Assembly (NCBI GenBank): GCA_020054675.1
Contig: JAIHAL010000004.1
Location: forward strand, 1-64,000
Source: Oscillospiraceae bacterium
Lineage (GTDB): Bacteria > Bacillota > Clostridia > Oscillospirales > Ruminococcaceae
Direction: 5' to 3'
Length of the DNA: 64,000 bases
Both the position numbers and the translations under genes were made by a program. Within the stretch, counting starts at the first letter, position 1, and every line of letters begins with the position of its first letter. Shown one piece after another: positions 17,929 through 28,014 of the stretch. Below the pieces are notes generated by a model. The model searched no databases, had not been told where the DNA came from, and saw only the letters and a list, made by a program, of their open reading frames with translations.

Positions 17929-18930
17929 TCATATTATTTTTACAGTAGCCGTGGATTGTCTGACAACAAGCTCCGGCCTTAAAATCAGCTTGTTTATCTT
18001 CACCCCGTTCATTATTTGCAAAAGAGCATAAAATGCGCATCTGCCTATATGAATCCTGTTTTGAAAAACAGTGGTCAGCGCAGGATTCGAATATTTAGCC
18101 AAAGGTATGTCGTCATATCCCGTAACGCTTACGTCGTAAGGCACTCTAAAACCGCTTTTCAAAAGCTCATTCATGCAGTTTATTGCAATAATATCGCTTG
18201 CGCATATTATTGCAGTCGCGCCGCTTTTAACAATGTCCCTCAGTTTGCTTGGAGCATTTTCGGCATAAAAAGCGCTGTAATCAACAAATTTTTCGTTATA
18301 TTCAAGTCCGTTCTTCTTTAATGCCAGAGCAAAGGCGCGATGTCTTTCGGCTGTAACCATGCTGTCCTTTTCTCCGCCTATAAATGCAATTTTTTTATGC
18401 CCAAGGCCGCAAAGATGCTTTACAATAAGATTTATTCCGGTCTTGCTATCGCTGCCCACCCTTGCAATGGCATCTCCGTCAACATCATTGTCAAGCACCA
18501 CCGCAGGGATTCCGGATTTTGCGGCTTTCATTACAAATTCATCACCCGGCTTAAATCCCAAAATAAAACTTCCGTCATAGTCGCCGTTTTTCATTATTTC
18601 TTCATAATTGTCAATGCTTTCAGTTCCGCCTACCGAAATTATATTAACTCCGTAATGAGCCTCTCCTGCCGCGGCTTGAAATCCCAAAAGCAATTCATAG
18701 CCAAAATGGTTTATGTTTTTATAATCAATGCCTTCGACAAAAGTAACCACCTTCCCCTTTTGCAATACCTTATTCCTTTTTATTTCATAGCCAAGCTCGG
18801 AAGCGTACATAAGCACACGTTCCCTTGTGGCGGCATTTATATCGGTTGCATTGCCAAGAGCTTTTGAAACCGTGCTTTTGGAAACATTGGCCCTTTTTGC
18901 TATTTCCTGTATTGTTACTTTTTTAGGCAT
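17929..18930 (-). CDS. LacI-family transcriptional regulator
   Basis: The protein is 333 aa from the ATG at 18930, which has an excellent site (TTGGAGG) 8 nt upstream. An in-frame ATG at 18969 would start almost at the predicted transcription start with no ribosome site, so it was rejected. The N-terminal HTH is VTIQEIAKRANVSKSTVSKALGN. The periplasmic-binding-like sensor domain (about 55-330) contains GHKKIAFIGGEKD and VTGYDDIPLAKYSNPALTTV. The promoter carries a TTCGAA-type dyad over the start point, so autoregulation is likely. Neighbouring sugar genes are possible targets, but no second copy of the dyad was found near them. Confidence 0.92.
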   Translation of the reverse strand: MPKKVTIQEIAKRANVSKSTVSKALGNATDINAATRERVLMYASELGYEIKRNKVLQKGKVVTFVEGIDYKNINHFGYELLLGFQAAAGEAHYGVNIISVGGTESIDNYEEIMKNGDYDGSFILGFKPGDEFVMKAAKSGIPAVVLDNDVDGDAIARVGSDSKTGINLIVKHLCGLGHKKIAFIGGEKDSMVTAERHRAFALALKKNGLEYNEKFVDYSAFYAENAPSKLRDIVKSGATAIICASDIIAINCMNELLKSGFRVPYDVSVTGYDDIPLAKYSNPALTTVFQNRIHIGRCAFYALLQIMNGVKINKLILRPELVVRQSTATVKII

Positions 18931-18952
18931 TTTTAGAGCCTCCAAATTATAT

Positions 18953-19008
18953 TTCGAAACTAAATTCATGTTTCGAATTTATTATAGCACAAAAATATGC
19001 TTTGTCAA
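18953..19008 (-). promoter_or_regulatory. lacI promoter with overlapping operator dyad
   Basis: Minus-strand TTGACA (19008-19003), a 16-bp spacer and TATAAT (18986-18981). The dyad TTCGAAAC (18953-18960) / GTTTCGAA (18970-18977) covers the predicted start point near 18974. Each arm contains TTCGAA with the central CG typical of LacI-family operators. Confidence 0.75.
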
Positions 19009-19020
19009 TATAAGGATTTA

Positions 19021-19049
19021 TTGACTTTAAATATGGCAAAGTGTAAAAT
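19021..19049 (+). promoter_or_regulatory. promoter of addBA
   Basis: TTGACT (19021-19026), a 17-bp spacer and TAAAAT (19044-19049), just upstream of the GGGGGTG ribosome site of addB. It diverges from the lacI promoter. Confidence 0.65.
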
Positions 19050-19070
19050 TAAAGCAACGGGGGTGTTTTT

Positions 19071-22000
19071 ATGCTGAATTTTTATATAGGCGAAAGCGGC
19101 CACGGCAAATCATATGCAATGGCCGAGGAAATTTCACGCCTTGCCGAGAGCGGCGAAAAAATTTTGGTTATCGTACCAGACCAGTATTCCTTTGAATTTG
19201 ACAAAAAGCTTTACAATGCAATAGGCCCGCAAAAATATAATTCCATTACGGTCTTAAGCTTTCAAAGGCTTGCAGAGGATATAATGATTAAATACGGCGG
19301 AAAATCCGGCGAATACATAAACGAAACCGCCAAAACCGCGTTTGCATATCTTGCCGTTGAAAATGCAAGAAAAAAAGAAAGCCTTTGCTTTTTTGAAAAA
19401 CAGCTTTCTTCTCCCGCATTTGCCTGCAATATGCTCCAAACAATAAAAGAACTCAAAACCTCTGACATATCGGCGGAAATGCTTGCGTCAAAAATTGCTT
19501 TGCTGCCATCAAATCTTAGGGAAAAGGCAAGCGACATATCAATAATTTTTTCCGAATATTCAAGGCTGCTTGAAGAAAACGGATTTAAAGATTCACTTGA
19601 CGACATTTCTTATGCCGCAGAAATTGCAAATCTTAACGGATATTTTGAAAATCTGAATGTTTTTGTCGATGAGTTCAACAGCTTTTCCGGCAGTGAATTC
19701 CAAATGCTTGATACAATTATTTCAGCGGCAAAAAGCGTTTGCTTTTCTATTGTATCGGAAGGAATCCCCGACGGCAAAAAGCTGCTTTTTGCAACCACAT
19801 CTGATACATATTTCCGTCTTATACGCATAGCGGAAAAATATAACGCAGATGTGAAAAATCATATCTTTGAAAAAGCATTCCGTTTTGCTTCAAATGATAT
19901 TGAGCATTTGAGCAAAAATATCCTGCGACCGGCAATAAAAACAAAGGAAAGCTGTTCAGATGTAAAAATAGTCGAGGCCCCGGATGTTTACGCGGAAATT
20001 GATTTTATATGCGCCGAAATCAAAAGGCTTATAAAAACTTATGGCTGGAATTATTCCCAAATTGCCGTAATCGGAAGAAACCTTGAAGACTATTCAAGCA
20101 TAATCGAAAGCGCATTTGAAAAATATGAGATTCCTCTTTTTTTAGACATCAAAAAATCTGTCGCAAGCAGGCCGCTGATGCTTTTTGCCGTATCGGCGTT
20201 AAAACTTGCCTCTATGCAAAATCCATCAACTGAAGTTATTTTGCAGTACCTTAAAACAGGCCTTGCGGGAATTCCTTTTGAAGAAATTTCAAGGCTTGAA
20301 AATTACTGCTATAAATGGAACATTGACGGGAAAACTTGGTTTGAGGATTTTCTTGAAGAAGACGATGAGCAAAACAAATGCCCCATAAACGAAATCAGAA
20401 AAAAAATACTCTCGCCTATTTTAAAATTCAAGGAAAATGTCAAAAACTGCACCGGAGGAAAAATTTGCAGCGCATTTTTCAATTTCCTTGAAGAAATAAA
20501 TATAAAAGCAAACGCAAGCTTTTTCATCGGCTCCGAAAAAATTGGCAACGAGGCCGAAAGGCTTGTTTACATCAGAGAATTTAAGCAGATTTGGGAAATA
20601 ATGCTTGATATCTTGGAAAGCATCCATTGTGCATTTGAGGATGTCAAAATAAGCCTTTCTGAATTTAAGGATTTATTTTCAGCAATGGTTTCACAAGCGT
20701 CATTTTCAGCTCCACCGCAGACCCTTGACTGTGCAACTGCTTCAAATGCCGAAAGGGCGCGTCTTTCATCCCCAAAAGCAGTATTTGTAATAGGGGCAAA
20801 CGAAGGAATTTTTCCTCTTGCACCTAAAAGCAGCGGAATTTTAAGCGAACGGGAAAAGGCCGCATTTAAAGAAATAGGGCTTGAAATTTCCATTGACGCC
20901 GAACAAATGACAAATGCCGAAAGGCTTGTTGTTTATTCCGCTCTCTCTTCCCCCTCGGAAAAGCTTTATATCTCCTATCCGCTTTCGGATTTTGGCGGGA
21001 AAAGCGTTTTTCCATCCCACATAACAGAGCAAATTTCAAGGATGTTTGGCTGCGACATAACCATCAAGACTTCTCAGCTTGGAATTGCTTACTTTTGCGC
21101 CTCTAAAAAATCGGCATATTACACCTATGTGCAGAATTTCAAGAAAAATGACGAAGAATCCGAAAGCTTAAAGGCATTCCTTCAAGAAATTCCGGAATAT
21201 TCGGGCAGGATTTCAATGCTTCAAAATATAAACGAAAATGCCGGATTTAAAATAAGCAACAAGGAAACCGCAGAAAAACTTTGGGGCAAAAAAATCAGGG
21301 TATCCGCAAGCCGTTTTGAAGATTTCCAAAAATGCCCGTTTGTCTTTTTTTGCAAAAAGGGACTTAATCTTTATCCGATACAAAAAGTTGAAATAAACGA
21401 AATGGAGCAAGGCAACGCCATCCACCAATGCCTGGCAGAAATCCTTAAAAGCTTTTTTAGCGGAGTTTCAGATGATGAAATATTGAAAAGCAGAAAAAAT
21501 GAATTTATAAACTTCAAGGAAAAGGATTTTAGGGAAAAAATAGAAAAAATTCTGAATGCGCGATACGAGCAGGTTTTGGGCGGAAATTTCAGCAAAAACC
21601 AAAGGTTTATAAAAAATTACTATGCAGTTGAAGATATCGTCATTGAAATACTCCTGCATATGCAAAAAGAAATTGCGCAAAGTGATTTCATTCCGTCGGA
21701 TTTTGAAATTAAAATTTTCGAGGACGGAGATGCCGTTCCATTTACTGTAGAGCTTGAAAATGGAAAAAAAGAAATTTCTTTCTGCGGAATCGCCGACAGG
21801 GTTGACATTTTATCAAATGACAAAAAAGGAACTTACATAAGGGTGATTGACTACAAGTCCGGCGAAAAAAAATTCAACCTCTCCGATTTGATTTACGGAC
21901 TTAATATGCAGATGCTTATTTATCTTTTTGCGCTGAATGAGCAAAAAAGCGGAAAATATGAAGGTTCAAAACCCGCCGGAGTGCTTTATATGCCGTCAAA

Positions 22001-22448
22001 AGAGCTCGAACCGGGACTTGGAAGAAATGCTGATGATTCTGAAAAGGAAGATTTAAAGCTTAAGCAATTTAAAATGAACGGGCTTCTAATTGAAAATGAA
22101 GAAATAATAAAAGCTATGGAAAAAGGAGAAATCATACAGGGCAAATTTATTCCTGTAAAGCAAACAAGTGGAGGTTTTCATAAAAATTCTTCTATTATCC
22201 CCGAAAATGGTTTTAAAAGCTTAAAAAATTATGCAGAAAAATTGCTTGCCAAAATGGCAGAAAAACTTTACAACGGCGAAATTGACGCTTTGCCTTTGGG
22301 AAAAGGAACAAATCTGCCATGCGATTACTGCGACTATTGGAGCGTATGCGGAAATGAAAACAAAAAATCAAGGCCATATGTTCAGTATTCAAAAGAACAA
22401 ATAGAAAACATAATCAATGAAATCGTTGGAGGCCAAGAAAATGGGTAG
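19071..22448 (+). CDS. addB: AddB subunit of the AddAB helicase-nuclease
   Basis: The 1125-aa protein is part of the AddAB complex, which resects double-strand breaks for RecA-dependent repair. The N-terminal Walker A is GESGHGKS (residues 7-14). The C-terminal RecB-type nuclease has IRVIDYKSGEKKF. The iron-sulfur cysteines typical of AddB are all present: Cys755 (QKCPF) and Cys1084, Cys1087 and Cys1093 (CDYCDYWSVC), with the family spacing of 3 and 6. Full length. Its last 8 bases overlap addA. Confidence 0.95.
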   Translation: MLNFYIGESGHGKSYAMAEEISRLAESGEKILVIVPDQYSFEFDKKLYNAIGPQKYNSITVLSFQRLAEDIMIKYGGKSGEYINETAKTAFAYLAVENARKKESLCFFEKQLSSPAFACNMLQTIKELKTSDISAEMLASKIALLPSNLREKASDISIIFSEYSRLLEENGFKDSLDDISYAAEIANLNGYFENLNVFVDEFNSFSGSEFQMLDTIISAAKSVCFSIVSEGIPDGKKLLFATTSDTYFRLIRIAEKYNADVKNHIFEKAFRFASNDIEHLSKNILRPAIKTKESCSDVKIVEAPDVYAEIDFICAEIKRLIKTYGWNYSQIAVIGRNLEDYSSIIESAFEKYEIPLFLDIKKSVASRPLMLFAVSALKLASMQNPSTEVILQYLKTGLAGIPFEEISRLENYCYKWNIDGKTWFEDFLEEDDEQNKCPINEIRKKILSPILKFKENVKNCTGGKICSAFFNFLEEINIKANASFFIGSEKIGNEAERLVYIREFKQIWEIMLDILESIHCAFEDVKISLSEFKDLFSAMVSQASFSAPPQTLDCATASNAERARLSSPKAVFVIGANEGIFPLAPKSSGILSEREKAAFKEIGLEISIDAEQMTNAERLVVYSALSSPSEKLYISYPLSDFGGKSVFPSHITEQISRMFGCDITIKTSQLGIAYFCASKKSAYYTYVQNFKKNDEESESLKAFLQEIPEYSGRISMLQNINENAGFKISNKETAEKLWGKKIRVSASRFEDFQKCPFVFFCKKGLNLYPIQKVEINEMEQGNAIHQCLAEILKSFFSGVSDDEILKSRKNEFINFKEKDFREKIEKILNARYEQVLGGNFSKNQRFIKNYYAVEDIVIEILLHMQKEIAQSDFIPSDFEIKIFEDGDAVPFTVELENGKKEISFCGIADRVDILSNDKKGTYIRVIDYKSGEKKFNLSDLIYGLNMQMLIYLFALNEQKSGKYEGSKPAGVLYMPSKELEPGLGRNADDSEKEDLKLKQFKMNGLLIENEEIIKAMEKGEIIQGKFIPVKQTSGGFHKNSSIIPENGFKSLKNYAEKLLAKMAEKLYNGEIDALPLGKGTNLPCDYCDYWSVCGNENKKSRPYVQYSKEQIENIINEIVGGQENG

Positions 22449-25400
22449 AAGTTGGACTGATGAGCAAATTAAGGCAATAAACGCGGCCGGCGCTTCAATT
22501 ATTGTTTCGGCCGCGGCAGGCAGCGGAAAGACATCGGTTTTAGTTGAAAGGCTTTTAAGGCAGCTTGCCTCCACAAACCCCAAAATACCTGCGGACAGGC
22601 TGATAGTGGTCACATTTACAAACGATGCCGCTGCGGAAATGAAGCAAAGGCTTGCAAAGGGTCTTTCCAAGCTGATTGAAGAACAGCCGGAAAATCTTTG
22701 GCTTGCAAAGCAGCAGGCCATGCTGCAAAATGCAAAAATTTCTACAATACACTCTTTCTGCCTTGATTTGATAAGGGAAAATTTTCAGTTGCTTGGAATT
22801 TCCCCAAACATAAGGATAATTGACGAAACCGAAGAAGAAATCCTCCGCGTTCAGGCACTTGAAAATACTTTTGAATTCTTTTACAAGGAAAAAGAAGATG
22901 ACATAAAGACTTTAAAAAACTTCTTCTGCACAAAGGGCGACAGGCAGCTTGAAAAAATATTGCTCTCATTATACAGATTTGCAGTTTCTATGCCGTTTTA
23001 CAGCGATTGGCTTGAAGAAAAAACAAATAATTTTTCTTTGGGCGAAAAGAAAAAAGAAATGCAGAATGAGTATTTTAAAATAATAGCCAAAAAATTTGAA
23101 TTCCTTAGCAAGCAAGCAACAGCCGCAAAAAAACTTGCCGAACAAATTAAAGCAGAAAATGCCGAAACATTGCTAAAAAAAGAAGCGGATAGCTTCTCTG
23201 AAATAGCAAAAAATATTTTAAACAAATCAAAAAAATGGAAAGATATTGTTAATGAAATAAGCAACCTTTCTTTTGACAGAATGACATTTTCCAGAAAAAA
23301 TATGAGCTCAGATGACACTGAAATTGCAGAACAAATAAAAAACATCCGCGAAAGGTACAAAAAAGAATTCAACAAAATATCGGAGGAATTTCTTTTTACC
23401 CCTGAAGAAATAGAAGATGATTTTACAAAACATCATGACATCCTTTTAAAACTGACCGGAATGTTAGGGCATTTTGAAGATGAGCTGAACAAACTGAAAG
23501 CCGAAAAGAATGCAATAGGCTTCTCGGACACCGAACAGCTTGCCGTTAGGCTTCTTGCCCAAAAAACTCCGAACGGAATTATAAAAACTCCTCTTGCCGA
23601 AGAACTTTCTAATTACTACAAGATTATCATGGTGGATGAATTCCAAGACGTAAACAACACGCAGGATTTAATATTTAAAATGCTGTCCCTTAACGGAACG
23701 GAAAAATGCAACGGGGAAAACATCTTTGCTGTTGGAGATGTAAAACAGTCCATTTACGGATTCAGGCTTGCAAACCCGTCAATTTTTATTGAAACCTTAA
23801 ACAATTCCGAAGACTACTCCGAAAATCTTAAAACAAAAAATGCTAAAATTCTGCTGAATAAAAATTTCAGAAGCAGCAAAGAAGTAATTGATTTTGTAAA
23901 TTACGTTTTTTCAAACATAATGTCAAAAGAAACCGGAGAAATTGAATATGGAGAAAGTGAAAAGCTTGTACAGGGAGCCGATTTTAAAAGCCATGACAAT
24001 CCTGAAATGAACAGAAAAACTAAAATTTTACTTGTAGAAACCAAAGAGTCAATAATTAGCGAAGACGAAAACGGAGAGCAGGCAGAAAAAGAAATTTCAA
24101 GCAGTGAAGCAGCCGCCGTTGCGCAAGAAATAAAGAAAATGCTTGAAGACGGATATCCGGTATGGGAAAACAACGCTTTCAGGCCATGCAGAAAAAAAGA
24201 CTTCTGCATACTTACAAGAAACAATTACTCGGGTGTGATTTTTCTAAAAGAGCTTGAAAAATGGGGAATAAAAGCCCATATTGAAGAAGTTGAAGGATAT
24301 TTGAAATCAAGGGAAATTTCCGTACTTTTGAATCTTTTAAAAGTCATTGACAACCCGCTTCAGGATATTCCACTTGCATCGGTGCTTATGTCGCCCATGT
24401 TCCTATTTTCCGCCGATGAAATGGCCGAGCTTCGGCTGAATTTTCCAAAATGCAAGCTTTTCAGCGCACTTTACAGAATTGCAAAAGAAAAAACTTCGCC
24501 GGATGATAAATCCAACATATCGGACGGGCTTTATCAAAAAACATTTTATTTCATTGAAACTTTTGAAAGGCTTAGAATTCAGGCGGCAAATTGCGGTCTT
24601 GAAAAGCTGATTAGGATTATTTACGACAGCACGGATTTTCTTTCGGTTGTACAGGTTTACAAAGACGGAGAGCAGAAGCAGGCAAATTTAAGGCTGCTTC
24701 TGGAATATGCAAGAAATTATGAAAAGAATTCAAACGGCGGGTTCTCGGGATTCATCAGATACATAAACAATGTGTCGGAGCAAGGCGGGGATTTCAAGCA
24801 GGCAGGGAAAATTTCCGCCGCTGACGATGTCGTGCTGATAAAAACCATGCACAAATCAAAGGGACTTGAATTCCCGTTTGTTTTCATTTGCAGGACTGCC
24901 GGCTCTTTCAATTTGCAAGACTTAAATGCGCAAATGCAGCTTAATCTTTCTTCCGGAATAGGTTTTAAAATCCAAGATAAGCAAAAATTGAAAAAATACT
25001 CATCCATGCCATATTTGATAATGCGCGAAAAAAATTTAAAGGCACGCATAAGCGAGGAAATGCGTCTGCTTTACGTTGCTTTGACAAGGGCAAGGGAAAA
25101 ATTATTCATAACTTTCGATGTGAATTACAAAGTCAAGGAAAATTTAGACCTGTTTGCAAATTTGATAAAAAGCGAAAATAAAATTTCCCCCGAAACTGCG
25201 GCAATGGCAAAAAGTATGCAGGACTGGCTGATGATGTGCATGCTCCTTGATTCAAGCGAAGATTTTATCAAAGAAATTTCAGATAAAAATTTCACTTTTC
25301 AAAACGAATATTTTGAAGTTAAATGGTTTGATGAAACAAAAATCAACGAAATTAAAGAGCAGGATGCCCCGCAAAAAGTTTCACCTAATCCTGAAATAAT

Positions 25401-26076
25401 TAAAGCTTTAAAGGAAAATGTATTTTTTGAATATGACGACAGGCTTTCAAAGTTGCCGTCAAAGCTCGCCGTTTCTGAAATTTCAAAAGAAGATAAATCC
25501 ACATCCACAACCGAAAAGACAATAGTCTTAAAAAAACCCTCGTTTTATTCCAAAAAACTTTCCGGAGCCGAAAAAGGTTCGGCAATGCATATATTCATGC
25601 AGTATGCCAATTTTGAAAATGCGCTTCAAAATCCAGAACTTGAGCTTAAACGCCTTGTGGACAAAGGATATCTCTCCAAAAAGCAAGGCGAAGCGGTCGA
25701 CTTGCAAAAAATCAAGAACTTTTTCAGCTCCGGCCTTTATGAAAGGATTAAAAATTCATCAAACGTATACAGGGAAAGAAAATTCTTAATGAAAATATCC
25801 GATTTGGATTTAAACGATGAGCTGCATGAAAAATATGCCGGAACCGATGGCATGATACAGGGCATCGCCGACTGCATATTTGAAGAGGACGACGGAATGG
25901 TGCTTATTGATTACAAGACCGATTATGCAAATCAGAAATCAGAGCTTTCCGAAAAATACTTCCGCCAGCTTGAGCTTTATAAATATGCTCTCGACAAGCT
26001 TTATACTAAAAAAATTAAGGAAATACGAATTTATTCCTTCCATTTTGACGAAGATATATTATTATGGAATGAATAA
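22441..26076 (+). CDS. addA: AddA subunit (UvrD-type helicase and nuclease)
   Basis: The protein is 1211 aa from the ATG at 22441, which is placed behind TTGGAGG and overlaps the addB stop; an ATG 24 bases earlier lacks a good site. Superfamily 1 helicase motifs appear in order: Walker A VSAAAGSGKTSVLVERL (residues 22-38), motif II IIMVDEFQDVNNTQ (near 400), NFRSSKEV, and KTMHKSKGLEFPFVFICR. LLYVALTRAREKLFI then follows. The C-terminal nuclease has GIADCIFEEDDGMVLIDYKTDY. It is the motor subunit of AddAB. Confidence 0.96.
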   Translation: MGRSWTDEQIKAINAAGASIIVSAAAGSGKTSVLVERLLRQLASTNPKIPADRLIVVTFTNDAAAEMKQRLAKGLSKLIEEQPENLWLAKQQAMLQNAKISTIHSFCLDLIRENFQLLGISPNIRIIDETEEEILRVQALENTFEFFYKEKEDDIKTLKNFFCTKGDRQLEKILLSLYRFAVSMPFYSDWLEEKTNNFSLGEKKKEMQNEYFKIIAKKFEFLSKQATAAKKLAEQIKAENAETLLKKEADSFSEIAKNILNKSKKWKDIVNEISNLSFDRMTFSRKNMSSDDTEIAEQIKNIRERYKKEFNKISEEFLFTPEEIEDDFTKHHDILLKLTGMLGHFEDELNKLKAEKNAIGFSDTEQLAVRLLAQKTPNGIIKTPLAEELSNYYKIIMVDEFQDVNNTQDLIFKMLSLNGTEKCNGENIFAVGDVKQSIYGFRLANPSIFIETLNNSEDYSENLKTKNAKILLNKNFRSSKEVIDFVNYVFSNIMSKETGEIEYGESEKLVQGADFKSHDNPEMNRKTKILLVETKESIISEDENGEQAEKEISSSEAAAVAQEIKKMLEDGYPVWENNAFRPCRKKDFCILTRNNYSGVIFLKELEKWGIKAHIEEVEGYLKSREISVLLNLLKVIDNPLQDIPLASVLMSPMFLFSADEMAELRLNFPKCKLFSALYRIAKEKTSPDDKSNISDGLYQKTFYFIETFERLRIQAANCGLEKLIRIIYDSTDFLSVVQVYKDGEQKQANLRLLLEYARNYEKNSNGGFSGFIRYINNVSEQGGDFKQAGKISAADDVVLIKTMHKSKGLEFPFVFICRTAGSFNLQDLNAQMQLNLSSGIGFKIQDKQKLKKYSSMPYLIMREKNLKARISEEMRLLYVALTRAREKLFITFDVNYKVKENLDLFANLIKSENKISPETAAMAKSMQDWLMMCMLLDSSEDFIKEISDKNFTFQNEYFEVKWFDETKINEIKEQDAPQKVSPNPEIIKALKENVFFEYDDRLSKLPSKLAVSEISKEDKSTSTTEKTIVLKKPSFYSKKLSGAEKGSAMHIFMQYANFENALQNPELELKRLVDKGYLSKKQGEAVDLQKIKNFFSSGLYERIKNSSNVYRERKFLMKISDLDLNDELHEKYAGTDGMIQGIADCIFEEDDGMVLIDYKTDYANQKSELSEKYFRQLELYKYALDKLYTKKIKEIRIYSFHFDEDILLWNE

Positions 26077-26138
26077 AGCATTTGCATTATTTATACAACA
26101 AATTCTTATATAATTTTCAGGTTTGTTAAAAAAATATC

Positions 26139-26167
26139 TTGATAAACCGGGTAAATTGTTTTATAAT
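26139..26167 (+). promoter_or_regulatory. promoter of the scaffold/GGGtGRT pair
   Basis: TTGATA (26139-26144), a 17-bp spacer and TATAAT (26162-26167), giving a leader of about 90 nt. Confidence 0.75.
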
Positions 26168-26260
26168 ATCATTGTATGTTAAAAAGTCGAATTTCAAAAT
26201 GGATGGCTTAACATGAGGCGGCAGATTCTCCCGCCTTAAAAAACCGAAAGGAGTACAGAT

Positions 26261-26950
26261 ATGAACTATTCTCATGAAGTTGAGAGAATGTGTGTTCTCA
26301 AAAAAGGTCCGAACCACGGTCCAGCGCCAATCCCCGAAGAGGGCAAATGGGTAAAAGCTTACGAAATTAAGGATATTTCCGGTCTTACACACGGAGTGGG
26401 CTGGTGCGCTCCCCAGCAGGGAACTTGCAAGCTTACCCTTAACGTTAAAGACGGAATTATTGAAGAAGCTCTTGTTGAAACAATAGGATGCTCGGGAATG
26501 ACTCACTCCGCAGCTATGGCGGCTGAAATCCTCCCCGGCAAAACAATCCTTGAAGCACTTAACACAGACCTCGTATGCGACGCTATTAACGTTGCTATGA
26601 GGGAGCTCTTCCTGCAAATCGTTTACGGAAGAACACAGACCGCATTCTCAGAAGGCGGCCTTCCAATCGGTGCCGGCCTTGAAGACCTTGGAAAGGGACT
26701 TCGTTCTCAGGTGGGAACAATTTTCTCAACAAAGGCCAAGGGCGTTCGTTACCTTGAAATGGCCGAAGGCTATATCCTTGAACTTGCAGTTGATGAAGAC
26801 AACGAAGTTTGCGGATATAAATTTGTAAGGGTTGGAAAAATGCTTGAGGACATCCGCCGCGGTGTGGACCCCAAAACTGCTTTTGAAAAGAACATAGGCA
26901 CCTATGGACGTTTTGAAGGCTACAAGCATATCGACCCGAGAGAAGAATAA
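26261..26950 (+). CDS. IscU/NifU-like iron-sulfur scaffold protein
   Basis: The 229-aa protein shares the NifU/IscU N-terminal fold. The core is VETIGCSGMTHSAAMAAEILPGKTILEAL (about residues 70-98), equivalent to the GCAAS..S..T region with a cluster cysteine, followed by LVCDAINVAM, which supplies another conserved cysteine. The N-terminal cysteines (MCVLKK, GWCAPQQGTC) do not match the standard IscU layout, and an extra C-terminal part (about 130-229) is absent from IscU. It belongs to the anaerobe-type scaffold-like family. It is followed after 21 bp by the GGGtGRT gene. Cluster binding is inferred. Confidence 0.8.
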   Translation: MNYSHEVERMCVLKKGPNHGPAPIPEEGKWVKAYEIKDISGLTHGVGWCAPQQGTCKLTLNVKDGIIEEALVETIGCSGMTHSAAMAAEILPGKTILEALNTDLVCDAINVAMRELFLQIVYGRTQTAFSEGGLPIGAGLEDLGKGLRSQVGTIFSTKAKGVRYLEMAEGYILELAVDEDNEVCGYKFVRVGKMLEDIRRGVDPKTAFEKNIGTYGRFEGYKHIDPREE

Positions 26951-26971
26951 GCTGAAAGGAATGGTTTAACA

Positions 26972-27970
26972 ATGGCTAAATTTGAAGGTCAGGAAAGAAG
27001 ACTTCCTAAAATCAATGCCTGCTGTGCCGAATACGGTTTTAAGGATATAGACGAAACAAGGGAATTCTGCCTCTCAAAGGGCATTAACGTTGAAGAAATA
27101 GTTAAAGGCGTTCAGCCCATTGCTTTTGAAAATGCAGTTTGGGCATACACTCTCGGAACAGCTATTGCTCTCAAGAAGGGCATAAAGAAAGCTGCTGACG
27201 CCGCTGAAGCAATTGGAATCGGACTTCAGGCATTCTGTGTTCCCGGCTCTGTTGCAGAGCAGCGTGCTGTTGGCCTTGGTCATGGAAACCTTGGCGCAAT
27301 GCTTTTAAGGGAAGAAACAGACTGCTTCTGCTTCCTTGCGGGACATGAATCCTTCGCCGCTGCGGAAGGCGCTATCGGGATTGCAAAAACCGCAAACAAG
27401 GCAAGGAAAAAACCGCTTAGAGTTATCCTCAACGGCCTAGGAAAAGACGCCGCTATGATTATTTCAAGAATCAACGGCTTCACTTATGTTGAAACTGAGT
27501 ACGATTTTGCTACCGGCGAGCTTAAAATCGTAAGAGAAAAGGCTTACTCCGATGGAGAAAAGGCAAAGGTTCGCTGCTATGGCGCAAATGATGTGCTTGA
27601 AGGCGTTGCAATAATGAAGCTTGAAAAGGTTGACGTTTCCATTACAGGAAACTCCACAAACCCCACACGTTTCCAGCATCTTGTTGCGGGAACTTATAAG
27701 AAGTGGGCTATGGAAAACGGAAAGAAATATTTCTCCGTTGCTTCCGGAGGCGGAACAGGACGTACCCTCCACCCGGACAACGTGGCAGCAGGCCCTGCTT
27801 CCTATGGTCTTACCGACTCAATGGGAAGAATGCACGGCGATGCTCAGTTTGCAGGTTCTTCTTCCGTTCCTGCCCATGTTGAAATGATGGGTCTTATCGG
27901 AATGGGCAACAACCCGATGGTAGGCGCAACGGTTGCCTGCGCGGTTGCTGTTGAAGAAAGCTTTAAATAA
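26972..27970 (+). CDS. GGGtGRT protein (function unknown)
   Basis: The 332-aa protein contains the motif after which the family is named, SGGGTGRTLHPDN, near residue 260. Other striking blocks are CVPGSVAEQRAVGLGHGNLGAMLL (about 90-113), FLAGHESFAAAEGAIGI, SITGNSTNPTRFQHLVAGTYKKW and MGLIGMGNNPMVGATVACAVAVEES. There are few cysteines and no signal peptide. The glycine-rich motif suggests a phosphate or nucleotide loop, but no reaction is known to me. It is cotranscribed with the IscU-like scaffold gene, so a role in cluster handling or a cluster-dependent enzyme complex is a reasonable inference. A strong terminator follows. Confidence 0.82.
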   Translation: MAKFEGQERRLPKINACCAEYGFKDIDETREFCLSKGINVEEIVKGVQPIAFENAVWAYTLGTAIALKKGIKKAADAAEAIGIGLQAFCVPGSVAEQRAVGLGHGNLGAMLLREETDCFCFLAGHESFAAAEGAIGIAKTANKARKKPLRVILNGLGKDAAMIISRINGFTYVETEYDFATGELKIVREKAYSDGEKAKVRCYGANDVLEGVAIMKLEKVDVSITGNSTNPTRFQHLVAGTYKKWAMENGKKYFSVASGGGTGRTLHPDNVAAGPASYGLTDSMGRMHGDAQFAGSSSVPAHVEMMGLIGMGNNPMVGATVACAVAVEESFK

Positions 27971-28014
27971 GCTGATAAGTTTTTTAAGCCAACTCCATAA
28001 ATTTATACCTCTTT

